Below are positions 25,492 through 33,153 of a stretch of 60,954 nt of DNA, one piece after another. This DNA is from Anaerolineae bacterium (lineage in GTDB: Bacteria; Chloroflexota; Anaerolineae; Aggregatilineales; Aggregatilineaceae), in assembly GCA_016930015.1 (NCBI GenBank), contig JAFGHR010000108.1, positions 1 to 60,954 of the forward strand. The letters run 5' to 3'. The first letter of the stretch is position 1, and each line of letters starts with the position of its first letter. The notes below the pieces were generated by a model that saw only the letters and a program-made list of their open reading frames with translations, did no database searches and had not been told where the DNA came from. The translations under genes and the position numbers were made by a program.

Positions 25492-26235
25492 CTATTCCCC
25501 GGAATCAGGTGTAGGGGTGGGCGTGCTCTCAGCGGGCGTGTCACCGGTGGGGATGGACTCGGCGGGGGGTGCGCCTTCGTAGGCCACCACGACCAGTTCC
25601 GTGTCGAGCTTTTCATCAGCAAACCCCAGCGGAATCTCAACGCCGAATTCCGCCGCGTCGATGATCACGTGTGCGGCAAGCGTCAGGGTATCGCCTTCAA
25701 GCGTTACCCGCGTCGGGATCTCGTAGTCTTTTACGACGCCGTGCAGCTCGATCTCGCCGCGCAGTGTGACATCAAACGGCGGGTTTAGCTCTGATGCCAT
25801 GTCGTCACTATGGGCGATGAACGCGCCTTCGGGATATTTATCCAGTTCAAGCGCGTGCGCCATCACACTGTCGAGGGCTTCGTTACCCATGCTGAGCGTC
25901 CCGGCATCCAAAATCAAGTTGACGATCACACGCCAGCCGCCGGTTTCGGGCGATAGTTCGACCGTGCCGCGCGCCAGCCGGAACGAACCCTCAATATCAC
26001 CCATGCGCGAATCGACCACAATGTCTAGCTGAGACTTATCGGGATTGGCGATGAAATAGCGCGACATTGGCAGCGGGATGCTGGTCGCCAGCACGAGGTC
26101 CTGTTTCTCAACATCGCCGCTCATCCACAATACCCCGCCGATCACGACGGCAGCGATCACCAGGCTGGGCAGTCCGATCAGGAGCAGGGTACGCGTTGAG
26201 GGGGGCCATAAAATCGGTGGAGGTGTGCCGGTCAT
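25492..26235 (-). CDS. YceI-like domain protein, membrane-anchored
   Basis: A 247-aa protein. One membrane segment lies at about 15-35 (TLLLIGLPSLVIAAVVIGGV). The rest follows the YceI lipocalin-like beta-barrel: SRYFIANPDKSQLDIVVDSR, EGSFRLARGTVELSP, MAHALELDKYPEGAFIAHS and LRGEIELHGVVKDYEIPTRV. YceI proteins bind isoprenoid-like lipids in the periplasm. Here the domain would face outwards, and a Pro/Thr tail ends the protein. Its ATG overlaps the stop of the glycosyltransferase gene (ATGA), so the two are coupled. Confidence 0.8.
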   Translation of the reverse strand: MTGTPPPILWPPSTRTLLLIGLPSLVIAAVVIGGVLWMSGDVEKQDLVLATSIPLPMSRYFIANPDKSQLDIVVDSRMGDIEGSFRLARGTVELSPETGGWRVIVNLILDAGTLSMGNEALDSVMAHALELDKYPEGAFIAHSDDMASELNPPFDVTLRGEIELHGVVKDYEIPTRVTLEGDTLTLAAHVIIDAAEFGVEIPLGFADEKLDTELVVVAYEGAPPAESIPTGDTPAESTPTPTPDSGE

Positions 26236-27452
26236 CGTGTATTTGGCCTGCTGTCATCAAGCGGGATAGCTTTGCCACCCTGATAGATGCGATATGTGCG
26301 CTGCGGCCAGGTGACGATCCGCCGGAATAATGCCTGAGTCCACAGCGCGGGTGAGATAAACGTGTCAAGCATAAATAACTGGGCGTAGGCGGTCCAGTTG
26401 AACCCGTGCCCAAACCGGATACGGTCCAGTTCAAAGGCGAGCGCCATACGCAGCCACGCAAAAAACCACCAGGTCCGGCGGCCCCACCATACATCCTCGC
26501 GTTCGGTGATCCAGCCCAATATGAATCCAACGGTCAGCGGATTGGTGAACGGCCACGCCAAAAAATCGCGCAAATTATAGGCCCGGTTGATCGTCAGGAT
26601 GCGGAGTAAATGGGCGGTCGCCTCGTTAAACGTTTCGCGTTCGGGCACGATATAAACGGGCACGTGGATCACGGCGATGCGGGTGCCGGATTCGTGCAGC
26701 ACACGCCCCAACCGGATTTCGGCGGCGGCATCGTCCAACAGGTGCAGCAGGCCGCCTGCCGCGTCGAGCACCTCGCGGCGGATCACAATGAATCCGCTCG
26801 CCATTTCCTTGACACGGTTGCTGAGCGCGGCAAACGGCAGTCCCGCGGTATGCGCGTGGTTGATGTGCATCGCGGTCAGCATTTCGCCGCCGGTAGACAC
26901 GGGCGCGCTGCCGCGCCGTTCCGGCTCGCCGATCAGCGGTGGCGCAAACGCAGCCCCCACGCCGGGATCGGCCATCGCGGCCAGGGCGGCATGCCACAAT
27001 TCACCGCTGAGCTGGCTGTTTGGCTCGACAAACGCGAGCAGGTTACCGCGTGCGGCCAGGTACCCGGCGTTTTGGCTGTGGATCGTGTGCACATGATCGC
27101 CGGGTGGGCCGCACAACACGATCCGCACATGGTCGGGATAACTGGCGGCCACCTGTTGGGCCACAACATAGGCCGGGCTGTGTTCGTCTTCCAGCACCAG
27201 GATCACTTCATAATCATCGCTGGGGCCGGAGATGGCGAGCACGTGCAGGTGAGCCAGCGTGTCCGGCGTTTTGTTTCGCAGCGGGACGATCACACTCACG
27301 GATGGTGCCGTATCGGCAGCCGGTGTCGGAAGCTGTCGCCAGAAACGCCGGTTGGTCAGGTAGACGACAAACTGGTACAGGCTGGACACGATCAACGAGT
27401 TGACCAGGAATGTTTCAACCGCGTACAGTGCATACCGCAGGCGTTTAGGCAT
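26232..27452 (-). CDS. Family 2/GT21-like glycosyltransferase, catalytic motifs degenerate
   Basis: A 406-aa membrane-associated protein. I chose ATG 27452 because GGAG stands 7 nt upstream; ATG 27467 is possible. N-terminal membrane helix, then the GT2 fold: SVSVIVPLRNKTPDTLAHL, YEVILVLEDEHSPAY, IHSQNAGYLAARGNLLAFVE. The layout resembles ceramide glucosyltransferase/HpnI (GT21), with two C-terminal membrane stretches. The metal-binding D-x-D position reads EPNSQ, and no Q/R-x-x-R-W motif is seen (NRAYNLRDF in its place), so activity is doubtful. It lies between a kinase and a YceI gene in one operon. Confidence 0.65.
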   Translation of the reverse strand: MPKRLRYALYAVETFLVNSLIVSSLYQFVVYLTNRRFWRQLPTPAADTAPSVSVIVPLRNKTPDTLAHLHVLAISGPSDDYEVILVLEDEHSPAYVVAQQVAASYPDHVRIVLCGPPGDHVHTIHSQNAGYLAARGNLLAFVEPNSQLSGELWHAALAAMADPGVGAAFAPPLIGEPERRGSAPVSTGGEMLTAMHINHAHTAGLPFAALSNRVKEMASGFIVIRREVLDAAGGLLHLLDDAAAEIRLGRVLHESGTRIAVIHVPVYIVPERETFNEATAHLLRILTINRAYNLRDFLAWPFTNPLTVGFILGWITEREDVWWGRRTWWFFAWLRMALAFELDRIRFGHGFNWTAYAQLFMLDTFISPALWTQALFRRIVTWPQRTYRIYQGGKAIPLDDSRPNTR

Positions 27453-27469
27453 AAGTGTCTCCGGCATGG

Positions 27470-28666
27470 TTAACGGATAACAAGGGTGATGCCAATGGCC
27501 GCAATCGCCAGGACGGTCACGATAATCAACAGCGCGATATACAGGTTGGCGTTTTCGACGGGGTCGGATTCGGTGGCACGGCTGGTGTGCGCGTTCCTGG
27601 CTGGCGTGGGGGATTCGGCTGCTCCTGGGTGCGACACCCGGACCGACGCAAGAAACTGTTGTGTGTCCGGCATGGGCGGGTCGTCGTCTTTCCAGGGTGG
27701 CCGGGGCCGGGACGGTGCGATATCCTGGGTCAGTTCGTCGGGTATGGGCGGCGGCGCGGTGTACGCGTCCGGGGCCTTGTCGAACACCGGGTCGGGGCCA
27801 ATGGGAGGCGCTTTTTCAGCTAGCGGGCTTGTGCCCAGTTCGCGGCGCAGGGTATTGTTTAACGCCTCGCTCATGGCTGCCGCCGTTTGATACCGGATGT
27901 ACGGCAGCTTGGCCATCGCTTTACGCATCACGTCATTGATCGTAACCGGGAGATCGGCCCGGTATTTGAGCGGGTTGGGGATCGGTTCGGTCATGTGCTG
28001 GTGCATGATCGCCAGCGCATTTTGACCGTCATAGGGCTTGACACTCGTTAACATTTCATACAGCACCACGCCCAGCGAGTAAATGTCCGAAACCGGGGTG
28101 AGTTCTTCGCCCCGGCACTGCTCCGGTGACGCATACGCCGCCGTGCCGATAAAGCCGCCGGTCCCGGTCAGGGTGCTGCTCGCCTCCCGCATACGGGCGA
28201 TCCCAAAATCGGCTAAATACGCCTGGCCCTGCGTGTCGAACAGGATATTTTCCGGCTTCAGATCGCGGTGAATGACTCCCTGTTCGTGGGCATAATCGAG
28301 CGCGCTGGCGACCTGGGCCAGCACCCGCGCGATCATACGCAGGCCCAGCGGCCCCTGTTCGATGAGAGCGTTTAATGTGCCGCCATCTACGAATTTCATC
28401 ACGATGTAGGGCGCACCATCTTGTTCACCGAACGTATATAGGGGCAGGATGTGCGGGTGTGTGAGTCGTGCCGCCATCTCTGCCTCGCGCTGGAAACGGT
28501 GACGCAGCGTATCATTGGCCGCCATATGAAACGGCAGCAGTTTGACAGCATACTGCTGATTGTTGGATACATCACGCGCACGATAGACGCTGGCCATGCC
28601 ACCCGCGCCCAGTTGTTCCAATAACAAATAACCGCCGATGATCCTGCCGATCAGGTTATGTTCCAT
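27470..28666 (-). CDS. PknB-type Ser/Thr protein kinase, tail-anchored
   Basis: A 398-aa protein with a complete kinase domain (about 10-270): glycine loop LGAGGMASVY, Lys42 in YAVKLL, catalytic loop VIHRDLKPENILF (Asp135), DFG at 153-155 and AAYASPEQCRGEE in place of APE. A Pro-rich linker (about 280-370) leads to one C-terminal membrane segment with almost nothing beyond it, so there is no external sensor domain. It is the first gene of a leftward operon with the glycosyltransferase and YceI genes, and has its own candidate promoter. Confidence 0.95.
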   Translation of the reverse strand: MEHNLIGRIIGGYLLLEQLGAGGMASVYRARDVSNNQQYAVKLLPFHMAANDTLRHRFQREAEMAARLTHPHILPLYTFGEQDGAPYIVMKFVDGGTLNALIEQGPLGLRMIARVLAQVASALDYAHEQGVIHRDLKPENILFDTQGQAYLADFGIARMREASSTLTGTGGFIGTAAYASPEQCRGEELTPVSDIYSLGVVLYEMLTSVKPYDGQNALAIMHQHMTEPIPNPLKYRADLPVTINDVMRKAMAKLPYIRYQTAAAMSEALNNTLRRELGTSPLAEKAPPIGPDPVFDKAPDAYTAPPPIPDELTQDIAPSRPRPPWKDDDPPMPDTQQFLASVRVSHPGAAESPTPARNAHTSRATESDPVENANLYIALLIIVTVLAIAAIGITLVIR

Positions 28667-28731
28667 AGTTTTGCCAGAGTGTTGTCCGATAACGTGTGTT
28701 ATGCGGCCTGAAACCCGATTTGGTGCTCAGT

Positions 28732-28760
28732 TTATCACACTTGGGCCGCCAGGGTGTAAA
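28732..28760 (-). promoter_or_regulatory. Candidate promoter of the kinase-glycosyltransferase-YceI operon
   Basis: Leftward -35 TTTACA (28760-28755), 17-bp spacer, -10 TGATAA (28737-28732), in the 135-bp gap between the two kinase genes. Confidence 0.4.
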
Positions 28761-28801
28761 CGCGCTGCGAGTGTTTGTTGCGAACCTGTAAAATCGTGGT
28801 G

Positions 28802-30922
28802 CTAGCGCGGGCGCACCGAGTGGGCTATGGCGTCGAGTACGTCGCGGGCGTCGTCATAACCGCGCCAATGAACGATCACGATCGCCAGCCAGCTTTGCGG
28901 CGCGGCGGGCAGCAGGATGATCGGTTGTGAGGCCGGGTCAGGCGGCAGTGTGCCGGGCAGCCGGGTGCCCGCGTAGCGCGACGTGTCAAACGGATCGTAT
29001 ACCGGCGTCACGTAGTTGCTGTGTTTCATACACGCAAATACATCTGCCGGGCCGCGCCCGATCTGGTTCTGGCATGCGCGTGGAATGCCGTACACCGCGG
29101 TCGGGTTGATCCACTTCACGGCCAGCACGATCGATGCCGTATCATACGGGCCGTTCGGCGCGACCGGCTGATCGGCCAGGATCACGGTGGCGCTGGGAAC
29201 CGGTGACAGCACGGTCGTGTTGGCCGTGACGGTGGTCCAGTTTTCCGGATAGTCAAAGACGATATCCAGGCCGGGATTACGGTAGGTCGCGCCCAGGCTG
29301 GGGCCGGGATCGTGCAGCAAGACAACCAGTGCCACGATCGCGATCACCAGCGCCACCGCCGACACGGCAATCGTGACGTAGATCGTGAGTTGATCACGCG
29401 GCATACGCTGCCACCACGCCACACTACCCGGCGTGGGTCCGCGCTTTGACGCGGTCAGCGGTTGAATCCGGGGCGCTTCAAGCGGCGTATCCTCAGGAAC
29501 GGCTGCCGGTTCAAGCGGGGCGGGCTTCTCCGGTACAAAAAACTCGGTAGGCGGGTCGTCGTCCAGCAGGTCGCTGGCCGGTAACGGGTCCAGCACGTCG
29601 TCAACGAACGCATCATCAATGAATGCCGCGTCGTCAGCGAGCGATCCGGCGTCGTCCAGGTCAAACCCGTCCATATCATCAAACCGGTCGGCAATGCTGT
29701 CAATGTCGGCAAACAGGTTGCCGCCAGCATATATTTCGCCGTCGGCGAACAACATGTCGTCGTCTGGATCACCGTCATCTGGCTCGCCGTCGAACGCCAG
29801 ATCACTATCCGCGTCAAAGGTTGGCATGGCTTCGTCTGTATTCCAGGCCGGTTCTTGCGTGGTGCCGGATTCTGATGTGTCGGCGGCGAGCGTGTCTTCC
29901 TGGGCTGTATCGTCCGCTGGTGACTCAGATGCATCGGGCGATGGTGTGTCAATGTCTGGAAAAACGCCCTCATACGCCATTTGCGCTGTGAAGACGGGTT
30001 CCGGCTCCGGCTCTGATGGCGGCGGCCAGGCTGGCGGCGGTGGTGGCGGCTCGCCGTGAAGCCAGGAGTCATCATCAACGCCGCGCGGCATCACGTTCAG
30101 GTGCAGCGCCGCATCCAACGCTTCGCTGAAACGCAGGGCGGACGGAAACCGTTCGTCAGGCAGCTTAGCCAGCGCCCTGGCCAGCACGGCGTACAGTTCC
30201 AACGGCAGGTTGGGGTTATGGGCGATGGGATTGGGCGGCGGCTCCAGCATGTGTTTTTTCATCAACGCCAATGAACTGGGCGCTTCGAACAGCGGGCGGC
30301 GGGTGAACATCTCGTAGACCATCACCGCCAGCGAATAGATATCACTGGGGCGGCCTATCGCTTCGCCTTTGCACTGTTCCGGCGAGGCATACGCGGCTGT
30401 GCCGATAAAACCGCCCTCGGTCGTCAGGCGCGGCCCCTGCTGGATCACGTAGGCCACGCCAAAATCGGCCAGGAACGGTTTTCCGGCGGCATCCAGCAGA
30501 ATGTTACTCGGCTTGATGTCGCGGTGGATGATCCCGCGTGCATGGGCATAGTCGAGGGCGCTGGCGATCTCGCGCGTGATCTGGCCCACCTGGTTGATCG
30601 TCAGGACTTTTCCCCGCATCAGGTCACCCAGCGAATGCCCGGTCAGCAGCCGCATGACGAGGTAGGGCACGCCGTTATCCTCGCCGTAGTCGTACACCGG
30701 CAGGATGTGAGGATGCTTAAACCCGATCAGGGTCCGGGTTTCACGCTCGAAACGTAGGCGGGCGTTTTCACTGTCAACACGATGGCGAGCCAGCACCTTA
30801 AGCGCGACATCGCGCTGTTTGCGGGCGTCATACGCGCGGTAGACGATCGCCATACCGCCCGACCCGATTTTTTCACGGACGACGTATGGCCCGATGGTGT
30901 CGGGTAGCGGTCCGGTTGACAT
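28802..30922 (-). CDS. Ser/Thr protein kinase with acidic linker and external PsbP-like domain
   Basis: A 706-aa protein. Kinase domain about 10-275: glycine loop IGSGGMAIVY, Lys42, IIHRDIKPSNILLD (Asp135), DFG 153-155. Residues about 290-490 are a very acidic, low-complexity linker (for example DDGDPDDDMLFADGE and DLDDAGSLADDAAFIDD). One membrane segment lies near 510-533. The last 170 residues are outside and begin YRNPGLDIVFDYPENWTTV, like PsbP/DUF-type lipid or ligand-binding folds; they hold two Cys (RACQNQ, VFACMKH). It is probably a receptor kinase. It follows the Clp-N/hydrolase fusion gene by about 34 bp. Confidence 0.93.
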   Translation of the reverse strand: MSTGPLPDTIGPYVVREKIGSGGMAIVYRAYDARKQRDVALKVLARHRVDSENARLRFERETRTLIGFKHPHILPVYDYGEDNGVPYLVMRLLTGHSLGDLMRGKVLTINQVGQITREIASALDYAHARGIIHRDIKPSNILLDAAGKPFLADFGVAYVIQQGPRLTTEGGFIGTAAYASPEQCKGEAIGRPSDIYSLAVMVYEMFTRRPLFEAPSSLALMKKHMLEPPPNPIAHNPNLPLELYAVLARALAKLPDERFPSALRFSEALDAALHLNVMPRGVDDDSWLHGEPPPPPPAWPPPSEPEPEPVFTAQMAYEGVFPDIDTPSPDASESPADDTAQEDTLAADTSESGTTQEPAWNTDEAMPTFDADSDLAFDGEPDDGDPDDDMLFADGEIYAGGNLFADIDSIADRFDDMDGFDLDDAGSLADDAAFIDDAFVDDVLDPLPASDLLDDDPPTEFFVPEKPAPLEPAAVPEDTPLEAPRIQPLTASKRGPTPGSVAWWQRMPRDQLTIYVTIAVSAVALVIAIVALVVLLHDPGPSLGATYRNPGLDIVFDYPENWTTVTANTTVLSPVPSATVILADQPVAPNGPYDTASIVLAVKWINPTAVYGIPRACQNQIGRGPADVFACMKHSNYVTPVYDPFDTSRYAGTRLPGTLPPDPASQPIILLPAAPQSWLAIVIVHWRGYDDARDVLDAIAHSVRPR

Positions 30923-30956
30923 GCGCTCTAGTCTCCATCAGATACGGTTCCGATCC

Positions 30957-32195
30957 CTATTGCCCGGCTGGGGCCAGGTGCGCCACCAGCCAGCGCGTGG
31001 TGATATCGAACAGGTCGCGCCGCCAATCCGGATGCCTGAAGGTATGATCGGCGCCGCCGATGGTGTGCATCTCGCCCCGGCTGCCCAGCGCGTCAGCAAG
31101 CGCCTGCGCTTCGTCGAGTGAGATGGTTTCGTCGTCGGTGGCCTGGATCACGAGGCCGGGGCCGTTGTAGCGTCGCAGGGCGCCGGTGATGTCTTGCGCG
31201 TGCAGCGTCGGCGTAAAGTCCGGCCCGACGAGCAGCCCGCCAATACGGTTATCCGCTTTGATTAACAACGGATGGTGTGCGGGCAAGCCTACCGCGTTCC
31301 ACAATACGACCGCCTTCACACGCGGGTCCTGCCCGGCCAGCAGCGACGCGACTCCGCCCCCCAGGCTCAGGCCGATCACGCCGATGGAATCGGGATCGAT
31401 TGCCGGTTGGGCGCCCAACCAATCGATGGCCGCCGTCGCGTCGTTGACCTCGGTCTGGATGGTGAACTGGTCAAAGGTGCCGTCGCTGTCACCGCTGCCG
31501 AAAAAGTCAAACCGCAGCACAGCGAACCCGGCATAAACCAGGGCATCAGCCGCCTGCACAAACAGCCGTTGATCCTCGATATGGTTACCGGTGAACCCGT
31601 GCAGCAGCATCACAGCGGATACCGGTTCGTTGTCCGCCGGAGCGCTGGCCTGAGGCACGTGGAACATCCCGCGCAGGGTGCCGAGCGGCCCCGCAAACGC
31701 GACCTGCCGGATCACGTGCTCACGCCGGGGCGGCGGTGTCTCGCGCATCTGTTCGATCGCGCTGCGGATCGTGTCGTAGGTGATCCCGGCGTCGGCCAAA
31801 ATACTCGCGATCTCGGTCCGGTGTTCGCTGGCAATTCCCAGGAACAGGTGTTCCTGGTCGATCAGGTCATCGCCCAGGCGGCTGGTTTCTTCTTCTGCGA
31901 TCTCGATCAGGCGCCGGGTTTGTGGTGAGATATCAAACCGCTCCTGGTCAACCGGCGCGGCGCTGATCTGGCTTTTGGGCGTGTCAGCGAGCAGCCGGGT
32001 CACCTTGCGCCGGATGGCGGGCCGGTCAACCGCCATAGTGTCCAGAATCGCCGGGATGGTGCTGGCCGTTTGTTTCAGCAGCGCCAGCAGCAGGTGAGCG
32101 GTATCGAGTTGTGGGTGCCCGTAGTACCGTTGGAACTCGTGAGCACGGGCCACCGCGTCTTGCGCACGCTCGGTGAAGCGTTCGTAATCTAACAT
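30957..32195 (-). CDS. Clp N-terminal domain fused to alpha/beta hydrolase
   Basis: A 412-aa two-domain protein. Residues 1-150 match the double Clp N repeat of ClpA/ClpC: YERFTERAQDAVARAHEFQR, HPQLDTAHLLLALLKQ, then DLIDQEHLFLGIASEHRTEI in the second repeat. There is no AAA+ ATPase. Residues about 163-412 form an alpha/beta hydrolase: VMLLHGFTGNHIEDQR, FDFFGSGDSDG, nucleophile Ser277 in GVIGLSLGGGVAS, acid in QATDDETIS and His384 in GGADHTFRHPDW. The N domain of Clp binds adaptors and substrates, so it may bring proteins to a hydrolase or esterase. It lies between a TPR gene and two kinase genes. Confidence 0.9.
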   Translation of the reverse strand: MLDYERFTERAQDAVARAHEFQRYYGHPQLDTAHLLLALLKQTASTIPAILDTMAVDRPAIRRKVTRLLADTPKSQISAAPVDQERFDISPQTRRLIEIAEEETSRLGDDLIDQEHLFLGIASEHRTEIASILADAGITYDTIRSAIEQMRETPPPRREHVIRQVAFAGPLGTLRGMFHVPQASAPADNEPVSAVMLLHGFTGNHIEDQRLFVQAADALVYAGFAVLRFDFFGSGDSDGTFDQFTIQTEVNDATAAIDWLGAQPAIDPDSIGVIGLSLGGGVASLLAGQDPRVKAVVLWNAVGLPAHHPLLIKADNRIGGLLVGPDFTPTLHAQDITGALRRYNGPGLVIQATDDETISLDEAQALADALGSRGEMHTIGGADHTFRHPDWRRDLFDITTRWLVAHLAPAGQ

Positions 32196-32212
32196 TGGCC
32201 CCTCTCCTACGC

Positions 32213-32815
32213 CTATTCGGCGTTGTCCGTGTCCTCATCATCGGCTGGGGTATCGTCTTCGGAATCGTCGGCACCGGGAGCGCCGCCACCGATAAAGCGG
32301 TTGCGGATGCCTAGCAGCCCTTTCATCATACGCTGGCGCGTGTTGAGGTTCTCCACATAGTCCAGGCCGACTTCGTAGGTGCTGGCCGCCTGCATAATCT
32401 TGCCGCTGCGCAGTTGCAGATCGGCGATCGCCAGCACGGTCTGGCCGTAGTTTTCTTCCTCGCCAAGTTCCTGGAACATGGCTGACGCTTCGCGGTAATT
32501 GGTGATCGCCTGTTCGGTGTTGCCGATCTTGGCATACACGCGGGCCATGTTGCCCAATACCTGGGCGGTGCGGTTGGCGTCGTTCATCTGGACAAAAACG
32601 GCGTGCGCGGCGTTCATCTGTTCCAGCGCGTCGTCATGCTGTCCCAACATGTGATAGGCCAGCCCCAGGTTAACCTGCATTTCGGCTACCATGTCGGCAG
32701 CGCCGTCGTCTTCATAAATGGTTATGGCTTGTTTGAAGGTGTCGATCGCCAGTTCGTAATCGTGCTGCATAAACTGCTGGATACCAGTGTCTTTGAGTTC
32801 ATCGGCGGTTGGCAT
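32213..32815 (-). CDS. TPR-repeat protein
   Basis: A 200-aa protein starting at ATG 32815, with AGAGGAG 8 nt upstream. About four tetratricopeptide repeats: GIQQFMQHDYELAIDTFKQA, MQVNLGLAYHMLGQHDDALE, VLGNMARVYAKIGNTEQAI and the last near LAIADLQLRSGKIMQAASTY. The C terminus is a short acidic tail (DDSEDDTPADDEDTDNAE). It is a protein-interaction scaffold. It lies 17 bp upstream of the Clp-N/hydrolase gene and is likely its operon partner. Confidence 0.85.
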   Translation of the reverse strand: MPTADELKDTGIQQFMQHDYELAIDTFKQAITIYEDDGAADMVAEMQVNLGLAYHMLGQHDDALEQMNAAHAVFVQMNDANRTAQVLGNMARVYAKIGNTEQAITNYREASAMFQELGEEENYGQTVLAIADLQLRSGKIMQAASTYEVGLDYVENLNTRQRMMKGLLGIRNRFIGGGAPGADDSEDDTPADDEDTDNAE

Positions 32816-32863
32816 AGGGTTTTCTCCTCTACAGTCGAAAATAACACGTGTGACAATAACATA

Positions 32864-33056
32864 CAGGGTTATCACTTCAAAATCCCAAAATGTCCCTCCC
32901 CCGCGCGACCGTTGGTCGCGCACCCCCCGGCCAAGCCAAAGAGGGGCCAAAACACCGGCTGCGGTGTTAAGTCCCCCGTCCAGCTTGGCTGGAAGGGGGA
33001 TTTAGGGGGAAGGCGTCGCTCAAAAACACAATCACTCATTTGAAGCGATTGCCCTG
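32864..33056 (-). repeat. Dispersed MITE-like repeat, copy 3 (193 bp, perfect TSD)
   Basis: Left end CAGGGTTATCACTTCAAA at 32864, right end TTTGAAGCGATTGCCCTG at 33056. Perfect 10-bp direct repeats CAATAACATA flank it (32854-32863 and 33057-33066). Same orientation as copy 1. It lies about 40 bp upstream of the TPR gene, so it could affect that operon's promoter. Confidence 0.9.
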
Positions 33057-33153
33057 CAATAACATAACACGTCGTGGCTGTGAATGGACGCACGCCGCCT
33101 TCATTATAGATCGAATTGCCACTTGTGCAGCAGAGGGCAGACCGTTTACACAC

